In this document: positions 21,882 through 31,171 of the stretch, piece after piece
How positions within the stretch are numbered: position 1 is the stretch's first letter
Layout of the letters: each line of letters starts with the position of its first letter
NCBI GenBank assembly: GCA_009746045.1
Contig: RPFO01000015.1
Location: 2,443,498-2,507,497, forward strand
DNA: 64,000 bases
DNA from: Mesostigma viride
Lineage: Eukaryota; Streptophyta; Mesostigmatophyceae; Mesostigmatales; Mesostigmataceae
Direction: 5' to 3'
The notes under the pieces: model-generated
Seen by the model: the letters and a program-made list of their open reading frames with translations, nothing else
The model's database searches: none
What the model was told of the DNA's origin: nothing
Translations under genes and position numbers: made by a program

Positions 21882-22235
21882 AGTTAGCATTTTGGGCAAC
21901 CAATATGCTAAGTGGATGCAGTTTGGAAAGACCTTTCCAACGCCGTGCTGATCGCCTGAAACAGACAAGGGACGAGAAAGATATTCATGCGGTCCTGAAG
22001 TCCTAGCCGTCCGCGGCCGGCGAGGGTGCTATCCTCTGGTGAAGTGGACAGGACACGTGGCAGGCCGTGCCTGCACAGGCTTAGCCTGTCTATCACGTGA
22101 CTGTGGTCCACGTAGACCAGGAGGGACAGCAGCCTGCGACTGGTGGGGTACTGGAACTGGCACAAGGCTGCAAGGATAGTAAGTCTTGCAGGCTTGTGAC
22201 AGGTCCTAGTTGAGAGTGGACTAAACGAACAACTC
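21882..22235 (+). repeat. Diverged, partial LTR G copy
   Basis: Starts agttagcattttgggcaacc like the LTRs at 32,994 and 40,727. It shares acctttccaacgccgtg, acagacaagggac and ggacaggacacgtggcagg in the same order. It is more diverged and shorter than those copies and ends where the inverted LTR A copy begins. Confidence 0.75.
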
Positions 22236-22742
22236 ACTGAAAGGAAAAAAGAGAATGTATTATGAATGATAATACTTCGACCACAAAGGGCTCAGAATGG
22301 AACTCGATGCGTGAGCTGCTCGGTGCTATGGCACTCCCCAGTGCTTTGCCTACTATATGCCTATGGCAGCGCTCACTGCAGCGCCTACCAGTGGACAACT
22401 GTACACTGCAATGCCATGCGACCACGTCACTAGCATCAACTACACTCGGCCCGTCAGACCCGGATAACCCGGATCTGGCGGGTCGAGCTAGAGTCTAGAC
22501 ACAGTCTGGCACTAACGGCACAACAGTCCACATGACACCTCAGGACCGTACGACCTGCCGTACAGTACTGAGGTGTCCCGCTCAGCCGCGGTAGGCAATA
22601 CGCGGCGCGCAGGCCGGAAATCCGTGTGTCAGCCTAAGCATCTCATCTAACTCCCATTATGTTTTCCTTTCAGGTTGAAGGCTAGCGACTTCAAGCCTGA
22701 TCCTGCCCAGCTAGCTAGGAGACGGACTCCAAGCTGACTGAG
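22236..22742 (-). repeat. Inverted solo or partial LTR A copy
   Basis: The reverse complement matches 7,877-8,330 well (ctcagtcagcttggag, ggatttccggcctgcgcgcc, the ccgcggctgagcggg core) and becomes weaker toward 22,236. No internal region of element A is attached on either side within reach, so it behaves as a solo LTR or truncated end. Confidence 0.8.
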
Positions 22743-23212
22743 TTGTAAAGCATTACAAATGATGCTGGGCAGGGCTCGGAAAAATACTGTCGGAACGACA
22801 CATTGAAATAAACGTATGCATTATTCTGTCCAGGTTTCTGTTATGCAATATATCAGTTTGCTGCACGTGATGTTGATTACCTGGATGCGGACAATGAATC
22901 CGGCGCGACTCATGTCGTTGGCCAAAATGGTTGCCACAATGGTTGCAGTCTTGCCACGGGTTGTTAAGATATAACCATGGCAGACTTAAGTTTGGCGTCT
23001 GGTGTCTAGAAGGTTCCATGTGCACAACGCATACTGCATTGCCATACTTGTAACGACAGTGCAGGACAAGGTTTCTAGGCATCTCTAGAAGGTTGACGCT
23101 GAAAATGTATAAATTTAATGCAATAAACAGCGGCCAAGGAGCCGCAGCCATTGTAACCAAACAATTCCAAAGTCATTCTCAACTCGTACTCTTAATCACA
23201 CATTTTTTTACC

Positions 23213-24209
23213 ATGGCTCGTAGCCGTGCTGCGGCAAGCGCTGAGACTGACGCCATTGTCCTGACTGGACAGGACAAGAAGGAAATGAACAAATTAAAGC
23301 AGCACGAAGTTGGCAATGCGTTTGCTGCCCAAGCCGCTGCCACCCGGCAGCAAGGACCCGGAGAAGAAGGACTACTGCGACGGCCTGGGGTACTGGTACG
23401 CGAAGACAGTGAGTTTCCTGGACAACGACCACGTTGCTACGTTGCGATTCAGTGGACACGGCTCGTCGGGAATGCCGGCCGTCCGTGATTTGATCCGGAT
23501 TGCCCACGAGAAAAAGATGGAGTGGGCGGACTTTTACAGCCGTTTGAAGGAACTCCTTGTGCCCGAGGGCCTGCTCAAGTCGATCAAAGATATGATGCGG
23601 ATCCTCACTTTTGAGGTGTCGGGCGACCCGGTCCAGGCGACACTGGCATTCGAGAGGATGCTGGAAGACACTACGTTGACTTTTCCAGATGATTTCAGCG
23701 TCGTGCTTTTCCTGGGCAAGGCCCTCGCCAGTGGTGTGATTACTGACAGCAGTATCCAAGGCTTGGCTCCCGTCCTGACAAAGGAAAAGCTAGAAAGCAG
23801 GACTGCCAGCTTTACTGCCATCCGGGAGGCCTTCGCCCTCGGTGGCGCGGCACAGGAATTGGCGGGAAGGGGATCTGCCACCAAGCCCGCGGGAACAGCA
23901 AGCATCAGTGCTGTTTTTGGGGAGGGCGACAGACGCGAGAAGTGCCCGAGGTGCCAGGGCACTGGCCACAACCGTGACAGCTGCAATGCCAACAAGAATT
24001 TTCCTCTGTCGACCAATTAATTGTGTGGCAAATGCCACAAGCCAGGCCACAAGGCCAGGTTTTGCAAGTCCGGCAGGCAGCCGGACAAGAAAAACGATGC
24101 CACTGCCGACGAGGGTAGGGCCGGGCCCATTAGGAGGCCTCGTCGGAGCATGCGCTGGGTTCGTCCCCAGCAGGCGCAGCAGGCGCACCAGGCGCAGCAG
24201 GGAAACTAG
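23213..24209 (+). pseudogene. Gag of element 2 (frameshift and in-frame stop)
   Basis: ATG 23,213 (MARSRAAASAETDAIVLTG) opens the frame. A frame change near 23,350-23,370 moves it to the frame of KDPEKKDYCDGLGYWYAKTV, a helical capsid-like region. Two CCHC knuckles follow: CPRCQGTGHNRDSC (about 23,943) and CGKCHKPGHKARFC (about 24,024). An in-frame TAA (24,018-24,020) lies between them, and TAG 24,207-24,209 ends the frame. The second knuckle being intact beyond the TAA suggests a recent stop or some stop bypass. Confidence 0.75.
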
Positions 24210-24214
24210 ACGGC

Positions 24215-26347
24215 CCAGGACAGGGCGTATTCGACAGTGATAGGGTTCTGCAGTCTAGCCCAGCGGAGCGGCCCTTGGCAAATGAAAATCAAGGGGCAGC
24301 ACAAGATTTATCGGACAGTGTACCCGTAACTGATGGTAATGAAAAGCTTGTTTCTATTTACGGAATTGCCTCTCGTCTGCACACATTATTTGGCCATGGC
24401 ACAAATGCTTATAAATTTGCAAATGCACTGGGTGGGGCAGAGCTTTTGGCAGCATGTCGAGATTGCTATGCGCATTGTCCTGTGTGTCAGGCTACTGGGC
24501 CAAAGCTTCCCCGCCACCATGCTAAGCATCCCTCCGCATGCAAAGGGCAGATTGTAGGCGACGTACTGTTCTGGGCGTTTCTCCCTTATTTCATAGCCAT
24601 AGATAGGTATGCTCATAATGTAGCAGTCATCCCGCTGCGGGGTCAGTCAGCGGAAGATTTGGCGGAGGCTATTGACATTCTCTCTGCGTTTTTCTCTCCT
24701 ATTGAGTCACTACAAATGGACAGGCAGTTCGCATGCTTTGAGGGCAAGCCGGGGTTTGAGTACCTCCGGACAGTGGGCCGTCAAGACCATGAAGGGCAAG
24801 GTTTGGTGGAACGTGCTGTGCAGGAATTTAAACAAGCTGCACGGCGGAACGGTGAGGCTGCTCTTGGTTCTTATGCTTCCCGTTTAGTGTGGGCTTTGCA
24901 TATTTCTGCATGCCTAAACCGCCGTGTGCTCCTTTCAGTGCCTTCGCGCAATTGTGTTATCACTGCAGAGGGCTTGCAGCATGGCCACTACCTGCCTGAA
25001 GTAGAGGAGGAATGGGCACAGCATTTGCAGCAAAAGTTTGCCAATCTGGTTCGAAGGGATATGCGTAGGCCGGTTACCGCCTATAGCGTAGGGGACCAGG
25101 TTTGGATTCATGATGAGGGCTCCTTTGGCAAGAGGGGACAATGGGAGGGCCCAGCCACTGTGGAGGCTGTGGACGTGCATGTACGCAAGGCGATTGTGTC
25201 CTTGCAGGGCAAGCAACACCACATTCCCTGGAGCAGACTCAAGCCTTACCTGCCGCACACGAGCGCATGGGAGCGACTTCTCCACTACTACGCGGACGTG
25301 GCGCACTTCGTGCGAGAGCCAGGTGATGTTCCCACCTCTCCCCCTCGTTCTCTGCCTGCCTCTGACCCTATGGATGTCTTTGTGGGGAATAGCGAGGACG
25401 ATGGTGACGTAGATGATGATGGGGACGTGCGGGCTCTAGCGGAGGATGTTCGAGGCGTAATGAGCGAGCCCCCTGCTGACCTGCGCGAGGGTAGTAGGGC
25501 GGGCTTTACTCCTGCCGTTAGCCAGGATCCGGCTGCCGTTAGTCAGCCTAGCCAGGGGCGTGGTGGTTTGCTGAACAAGATTGTGCTAGGGCTGAGGCGC
25601 CGAGACAATACCATGGGGCTTGCTTCCCTTCGCAACCCAACCTGTGCAATGGGCAGTGCACCACCTCAGCTTGACCCGAGCATCGCTGTGATTTCCTCAC
25701 TCTCGGCCACTTGGTCACTTCAGTGTGGGCTTCTCGTAGACACCCAAGCCCAGGTCTCCATTATTGGGGAGTATTGTGTAGATGATGATTGTCCCTTGTT
25801 TCCCTCCCGGTGGACCCAGGTCACTGACTTTGCTAGGTCGGGGTCTTACAAGGTCTTGGGGGAGATCCCACTAGAGATCCTGGGTGTTGAGACGCCTATG
25901 TGTGTGGTGGAGGGATACGAGGGCCCAGCACTTTTGGGGCAGCCATTCTTGTCCCTACCCGGGGTCACAGTTAGTAGCACACAGTTGTCTCGAGCGGGAT
26001 TCGGTTACCTGAGATTAAACAATTTCTCCCTTGATGTAGCGACTAGGGGCCTCTCCTTGCCTATGGTGGCAGCCCTGAAAGGGGTAGAGTACAATGAGTT
26101 GCCTCCTGCCCGTGATCTCATTACCCCTAAGGCCCTTACCCCTGAAAGCTTGGGGCTTAATTTCCATGACTTTGCTAAAGAGAGCCCCGTGTCCTTCTTT
26201 GATGTAGCCAGGCACGTCTCGACTGGGGAGGGTCTAGACAATACCCAAGGTGCCATCTTGGCTGCGGGGGAACGATGGCTAGGGCTGGGGTGTGTGGAGC
26301 CTGTGGACGTTGTACCGAGGGATGGCAGATTGCTTCGCTTTACATAA
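24215..26347 (+). CDS. Integrase plus protease-like protein of element 2
   Basis: Open in one frame for about 700 codons, in a different frame from gag; the first ATG is at 24,281. Integrase: zinc motif LHTLFGHG...CPVC (24,377-24,490), core acidic residues in GDVLFWAF (24,560), LQMDRQF (24,712) and QGLVERAV (24,798), then an SH3/chromo-like tail (VGDQVWIHDEG...RLKPYLP, to about 25,255). After an acidic linker a protease-like domain starts at 25,735 with LLVDTQAQVSII, continues with YKVLGEIPLEILGV and ends with ALLGQPFLSLPGV (25,930-25,960). No DTG or DSG is present. The frame ends at TAA 26,345 exactly before the RT region. The integrase-before-protease order is unusual for copia-type elements. 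Confidence 0.82.
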   Translation, partial: PGQGVFDSDRVLQSSPAERPLANENQGAAQDLSDSVPVTDGNEKLVSIYGIASRLHTLFGHGTNAYKFANALGGAELLAACRDCYAHCPVCQATGPKLPRHHAKHPSACKGQIVGDVLFWAFLPYFIAIDRYAHNVAVIPLRGQSAEDLAEAIDILSAFFSPIESLQMDRQFACFEGKPGFEYLRTVGRQDHEGQGLVERAVQEFKQAARRNGEAALGSYASRLVWALHISACLNRRVLLSVPSRNCVITAEGLQHGHYLPEVEEEWAQHLQQKFANLVRRDMRRPVTAYSVGDQVWIHDEGSFGKRGQWEGPATVEAVDVHVRKAIVSLQGKQHHIPWSRLKPYLPHTSAWERLLHYYADVAHFVREPGDVPTSPPRSLPASDPMDVFVGNSEDDGDVDDDGDVRALAEDVRGVMSEPPADLREGSRAGFTPAVSQDPAAVSQPSQGRGGLLNKIVLGLRRRDNTMGLASLRNPTCAMGSAPPQLDPSIAVISSLSATWSLQCGLLVDTQAQVSIIGEYCVDDDCPLFPSRWTQVTDFARSGSYKVLGEIPLEILGVETPMCVVEGYEGPALLGQPFLSLPGVTVSSTQLSRAGFGYLRLNNFSLDVATRGLSLPMVAALKGVEYNELPPARDLITPKALTPESLGLNFHDFAKESPVSFFDVARHVSTGEGLDNTQGAILAAGERWLGLGCVEPVDVVPRDGRLLRFT

Positions 26348-27776
26348 GTGGACATTTCAGATGAAGCCCGTCCCGGGCACTGATAGGAAAGTAGAATTTG
26401 CTAGACCTGTAGTGCTAGAGTTTTCTGGATCTTCTGACATGCCCCCTTCGGCCTTGACTGCGCCAGGTTTAAACAAAGATACATGGCGCATGGTAGTGTG
26501 CTTTCATCTAGGGCGCTTGAATAGGGGTATGCCACATGGGTCCGCTGTGCTAGATTTTTCAAAGGCTTACCTCCACGGGGATGCCAATGAAAGTGCTCGG
26601 CTATGGGATGGAACCACACCCCTCTATGTTAGGACACCCAAAATCTGGGAGCCTCTTGTAGGAAAGAAGTTTATGCGGTTGATAAAGGCGGTTGATGGGA
26701 CCGTGGCTGGTCCACGGGCTTGGCGCCTGAGCCTAGAGCGCCTTCTCCTTGACACAGCTCGCATGGTGTACAGTGACTTGGACCCCTCCTTGTTTGTGGG
26801 CGTCTGGAAGGGCGAGCTGGTGTTTGTGTTCGTGCATGCGGATGACTGTGATTGCTTTGGCCCGCGTGAATGGATTGCCTGGTTCCATAGCATTGTGCAT
26901 GCCAGGTACCCTGTGGGCAAGCTTATTTTCCGTGAGCCGGGCAAGGTGGTTCAGTTCATGGGCATGGACACTGTCATGGATCACGATGAGCACGGCAAGT
27001 GGGCGATGTTGCTTCAGCCCAAGGGCAGCTATGTGCAGGATTTGGTTAAGGAGGTGATGAGCAGCAGTGGGCCGCTTCTTGCGTCTGAGTGTGGGACATT
27101 GCGTGGCAAGCTTAATTGGCTGGCCTGCACCACTAGCCCTGATTTGGCTGTCCTTAGCCGACTGCCTGACAATGTACTGTGCCTTATTGACCGTGCGGTG
27201 ATTGTGCAGTACCTCCTGGCCTCACCCGGGTTGATGTTACAAGGTGTAGACTGGGATAAGCCCGTGGAGCTTGTGTCTTATTGCGACAGTTCCCTAGATG
27301 CCCGCGTGCTCACCAAGATGCGTGGTAGGTGCGCTGCTGTCACTACCATTTGCAACGCTGACCAACCCACGATGTCTTCCATCTTTGCATGGTATTCCCG
27401 TTTGCACCGCCGCGTGTATGTGGGATCCGACACCGCTGAGGCGCGCGCATACTGCGAGGCTGCGAGCGAGCTGTCCTACTTCCACGCGCTCATTTGCTGG
27501 ATTCTCGCGGTGGGCGGCACCACTCCGCATCTCCGTCGCGTGATACGCACGGACAGCCAGGCGGTTGTTGATTTCATTGAGAACCCTTATGCCCGCACAC
27601 GGGACTTGGACTTCCTCAGGGTCAAGGAGTTCTCTGATTGTGTCAGTACCCAGCATGTGCCGGGCGAAAGGAACTACTCCGATGCCCTTACTAAACTGTA
27701 TAGCTCAGCTAAGGCACAGTACCCGCTTCTGCGACACACGATGAATAGGCTATCACTGGGTCAGTCTTCGCACTAG
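26345..27776 (+). CDS. Reverse transcriptase-RNase H of element 2
   Basis: The RT frame is open from upstream of 26,345 and intact to TAG 27,774. A likely product begins at WTFQMKPV or the ATG at 26,361. Motifs: FARPVVLEFSG, LDFSKAYLHGDA (26,550), AVDGTVAGPRAWRLS (26,690), catalytic VHADDCDCFG (about 26,836), LNWLACTTSPDLAVLSRL (27,110). RNase H: SYCDSSLDAR (27,280), FAWYSRLHRRVYVGSDTAEARAY, RTDSQAVVDFIENPYA (27,545) and VPGERNYSDALTKLY (27,658). This is copia-type RT-RH with HADD instead of YVDD. It lies in a different frame from the integrase-protease ORF and overlaps or abuts its stop. Confidence 0.87.
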
Positions 27777-28360
27777 TTGAGTTGCGTTGAACCATGAATG
27801 GCCCCGCGCCACGGGTTTTCAGCCTTGGTAGGTTTTCCCCGGGAGTGATTACCTATTGTATAATAATGTTCAGTGGGCATTACCCTCTGAGACTATGTCG
27901 GTGTTGTAGTTGCTATTCATGATGGCATGGCCCGCGCGGCCGTTAATGACTGATAAGAGTACGCTGGCCATCTTTGCCACATGAAAAAGAAAAGTGCTGG
28001 AGTTGTAAAGCATTACAAATTCTTGCTGTGTAGCAACCAGGGCCGGATGGAAAGCACTTGAATTATGTATTTTATTGTGCTCCGTGACTCCCCAGCAGGA
28101 ATTGAATTGAATTGGAACATAACTCCGTTGAGAGTATGTGTAGCACATATCCCTGAGCGCGGGCAACCTCCACGAGCCACGAGCCACGAGGTAGCCATGG
28201 ATGACGTCGGAGCTCATAACTTTCACGTTTGAGCACCGAGTTTAGCCGTGAATATCACTACCGCTTCGTCTTTCTAAGACGCACACGCTGGTATAATTTT
28301 CCGCATCTAAAACGCAATATATGACGAGTAAATGCCCGTCGACGCAACGCAGTTTGGCGG
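27777..28360 (+). other. 3' non-coding end of element 2 and junction to LINE ORF1
   Basis: No ORF of note on the plus strand. Holds agttgtaaagcattacaaat (28,001), an imperfect palindrome also found at 22,741, and a duplicated cgagccacgagccacgag near 28,172. The word tgctccgtgactcccca (28,078) recurs on the minus strand at about 46,430. Confidence 0.4.
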
Positions 28361-29650
28361 ATGCGCTCGCCTGCGGCAGCTGCCGATGCGGCAGCTGAGG
28401 CTGACGCTTTGCCAGCTCCGGCAGGCAGCGGTGACACTAGTCGTGCACTGGTGGTCACCCAGCAACCTCCCGGCCTCCATGCCTCGCCATCGGCATCGCC
28501 AGACCCTAAACGCGCCCGCTCAGCCGACAAAACAGGAGGGTCTTCACGCCCCTCGGAACCGCGCTTTCGGCTCAAACCTTTCCAGGTCGATGATCACGAC
28601 TGGACCAACATGTCTCCGTCCGATGCTCTGGACTGCATCTTCTACGGGGACTACGCCTCGCTTTACGACCTGTGCATCCATCTCCACGCCACCGGACGCC
28701 TCCTCGTCACCGACGGCCGTCGCTGGCACAACGTCAGCATGGTTTTCGGCTCCCCCCGCCCCGACCTCCAGCGTGCCATCCTCAACTCCCTTCTCCAGCG
28801 CTCTGACGGCGAGATCTGGGCTCCATCCATCTCCGCCCCCACCCTCCGTTCCATCCTCACGGAAGCCTTCCAGCAGCACGTGACCCCCCTTGCTGCTGAC
28901 GTCGCAGCAATGGGTGGCCCGCTGGCTGCTGAACTTCCTCACCTCACCGCCACCTCCACTGCCATTTCCGCCTCCACTGCCGACATCAAAGCCCAGCTCC
29001 TCGACCTCGACCAACGCCTTCAAGCCACCGCCACCGCCCTTGAGAGCTTGCATGACACCGCCGGCCTCACCGCCCAGGCGGTGAAGGACATCGCCGCCCA
29101 GCCGGCGCCTGCTGGCCCGGCCGGCGATGCTCCCTCCACCTGGGCGGACTTGCTTAAGCAGCATACCACCTCCACCACCTCCTCCATCTCGGCACAACTC
29201 AAGCAACAAGCCCTCGACCTTCGCGAGGAAGCCGACATCGCCCGGCGCAGCCACAATGTCATCGTCAAGCACTTCGACCAGCCGGCAGGTGAGACCTCCA
29301 CGAGCCTTCTTGAGGACATTTTTGCCCCCATGCGACTCACTGGTGAGCTGGACATGTCGGCTGTCCGCCTTCCCCGCGCGCGGGGGAAGGCTGGCCCGGC
29401 ACCCGTGCTCCTCACCTTTAAGTACATGGCGGACAAGCTGGCGTTCCTTAAATGCCGCAAGAAGCTCTTGAGGACTCGCTTCACGCTGGACGACGACTTG
29501 ACCCTGGCCCAGCAACAGCGGCGACGCGAGCTATGGCCGACCTACCTTCAGCTCCGGCAGAGCGCAGGGGGGAAGCCGGTATACTGGAGGGGGGCGGTCA
29601 TCCACGTTGACCACAAGCCCTGGCAGCCCCCTCCTGCCACCTCAGACTAG
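28361..29650 (+). CDS. ORF1 protein of a LINE (non-LTR retrotransposon)
   Basis: 429 codons from ATG 28,361 to TAG 29,648, intact. The N-terminus is Ala/Pro-rich with a basic PDPKRARS stretch. The middle (about residues 170-300) is a long Ala/Leu/Ser helical region (DIKAQLLDLDQRLQATATAL) likely to form a coiled coil. The C-terminal third (SHNVIVKHFDQPAGET, then VLLTFKYMADKLAFLKCRKKL, FTLDDDLTLAQQQRRREL and WRGAVIHVDHKPW) resembles the RRM-like plus C-terminal domain of L1-type ORF1 proteins, which bind element RNA as trimers. No RT follows directly, so the copy is internally deleted or ORF1-only. Confidence 0.7.
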   Translation: MRSPAAAADAAAEADALPAPAGSGDTSRALVVTQQPPGLHASPSASPDPKRARSADKTGGSSRPSEPRFRLKPFQVDDHDWTNMSPSDALDCIFYGDYASLYDLCIHLHATGRLLVTDGRRWHNVSMVFGSPRPDLQRAILNSLLQRSDGEIWAPSISAPTLRSILTEAFQQHVTPLAADVAAMGGPLAAELPHLTATSTAISASTADIKAQLLDLDQRLQATATALESLHDTAGLTAQAVKDIAAQPAPAGPAGDAPSTWADLLKQHTTSTTSSISAQLKQQALDLREEADIARRSHNVIVKHFDQPAGETSTSLLEDIFAPMRLTGELDMSAVRLPRARGKAGPAPVLLTFKYMADKLAFLKCRKKLLRTRFTLDDDLTLAQQQRRRELWPTYLQLRQSAGGKPVYWRGAVIHVDHKPWQPPPATSD

Positions 29651-29827
29651 GGAATCCATACCAGTAGTGTAGATTAGTCAGGCTTAGCCTAGCAATGATG
29701 TGGCCCACGCGCATGTGCGCCCATAATGGCCCCCATGGATGTTGCCTTCAGAATTTAGCCACGCCATGCCTATAATAATGGGACCCCCATGGATGTTGCA
29801 TTAAGAATTTAGCCATGCTATGCCTAT
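29651..29827 (+). other. Spacer after LINE ORF1 with a short tandem duplication
   Basis: ccccatggatgttgc followed by gaatttagccatgc-type sequence and atgcctat occurs twice (about 29,732-29,770 and 29,788-29,827), a unit of about 56 bp. No ORF. Confidence 0.5.
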
Positions 29828-30232
29828 GCGATATGTCCTAACCTGGCGTGCCCCCGGCCGCGCGCGGCAGGGCCGCCACCCGTGGACATTTCGTGATAGA
29901 CTCGGCATGGACATGTGCTACACTAGACGTGACGGGCTCACCCCCGGGCAGCCTCCTCAGTTTGTCTGTAATATGGAGGCGGATGGTGCGCAAGGATAGA
30001 TGGCAAGTAGTGATGAAGGAGACCACCCCCAAGCCTGTGGGGGCTCCGCGTGTGACCAAGTATGGCATTCATAGCGATTCGGGCCGCGGTGCCCACACCC
30101 CTGTAACTAGGACCTAGATAGCTTATACCATCCATTCCATCCCATGTTCCCCTCCCACTGAGGACTTATGCTCACGTGACGCAGTCACGTGTCTATTAAT
30201 TAATTAATTAATTAATTAATCAATTAATGCCT
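29828..30232 (+). mobile_element. LINE 3' end (copy 0) with (TTAA)n tail
   Basis: Matches 43,642-44,021 from gcgatatgtcctaacctgg to the tail. The short open frame ends WQVVMKETTPKPVGAPRV, like the end of a LINE ORF2, then a 3' UTR leads to an attaattaattaatt tail (30,193-30,232). Confidence 0.75.
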
Positions 30233-30421
30233 ATGCAGAGAGATGCTCTCTGTTGAGAAGCCATGCCCTAGCCCTTGTATAGCCATGATGATCTTCCTCC
30301 CCCGTGCCAGGATCCCCTTAGTTGGGTTGAACCTGAGACAGCATGGTGGTGCCGGTGCCCTTGAGGCACCTAGAGCAAGTGTTGCTTACATTCCACTCTT
30401 GCAGGAAGTAGCCCAGAATGT
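30233..30421. other. Spacer without recognised gene
   Basis: Contains agagagatgctctctgttg and a short possible coding stretch (HGGAGALEAP), not recognised. Confidence 0.25.
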
Positions 30422-30592
30422 ATTAACCCGTGTTTTTTTAATTAGAACGCGATATATCGCGTTGTAAGCTTTTTTTAGAACGCGTATAGCACCTAAGGAA
30501 AAATTTTTTTCATGGTCATGTATATACTTTCCTGAAAGCCCATAAATCAAAGGATTTTTTGAGCTACTCAGACCTACAAAATGCTTATTCAT
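30422..30592 (+). mobile_element. Element D, left part of split copy
   Basis: Matches 44,650-44,820 from attaacccgtgtttttttaa to gcttattcat. Broken at the ATTCAT word by the insertions at 30,593-32,545. It carries the palindromic gcgatatatcgc near 30,451. Confidence 0.88.
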
Positions 30593-31165
30593 GTCCCACG
30601 TAGCTCCCACAAAAACCAGCATCTTCATTAAAACAATAAGTGGAAGCATACATGTGACACTAATTGACATGCCCGGAGGCACGCCGTTCAAGGCCCTTCA
30701 TGAAGTACGTTGCCCTAGAGGCAACCAAGACAAGGGTGGGTGGGTGGGGAGCAAAGAAAGAGGCCGACAAAACCAGCCAGAGCGGCTTTTAGTCGCAAAA
30801 CCTCCCTTATCCCTAGCTAACTGACGTCATTAAACCCTTATGTTCAGTGATGCTAGTAAGACGCTAACCGTACAGACCGGGGGTAGAATATCCCGAATCT
30901 GCACGGCTAGTATTAAATAATGCGTAGGTTGTTCTTTTCAGGGGCACTGCACCTCACGCCCCGTTCCGCCCGGGTATAATCAACCCAAGCGCGGAACGCA
31001 CATTTTATTTAATTCATTTTTCGACCATGCACTATATTGCATCTACTAATCACAAAAGCTCTAGCCAAACAGCTACGAGAAAACACTACGACCTATAAGC
31101 CGCTCATCCAGCGGCCTCTTGTTCCCGCATTCACGTATAGAAGAAACTCCGTTCAAAGAACCCCG
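30593..31165. mobile_element. Insertion unit 1 (short) bordered by ATTCAT
   Basis: Begins gtcccacgtagctcccac and ends caaagaaccccg. ATTCAT lies on each side (30,587-30,592 and 31,166-31,171). Its left 110 bp and right 417 bp are repeated in unit 2, but the ~840-bp middle of unit 2 is replaced by about 40 bp. No terminal inverted repeats and no ORF. Confidence 0.85.
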
Positions 31166-31171
31166 ATTCAT

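Larger units (their letters stand above)
22743..28250 (+). mobile_element. Element 2: copia-type LTR retrotransposon, LTRs not clearly preserved
   Basis: gag, integrase, protease-like domain, RT and RNase H lie in this order on the plus strand. The 20-bp word agttgtaaagcattacaaat occurs at 22,741 and 28,001, on both sides of the coding region, but sequence beyond it aligns only weakly. It may mark diverged LTRs. The left edge abuts the inverted LTR A copy; outer limits are approximate. Confidence 0.8.

Noticed and set aside
28544..29515. 323-codon minus-strand frame opposite LINE ORF1
   Set aside because: It is a Gly/Val/Glu-rich shadow of the intact, motif-bearing plus-strand ORF1.
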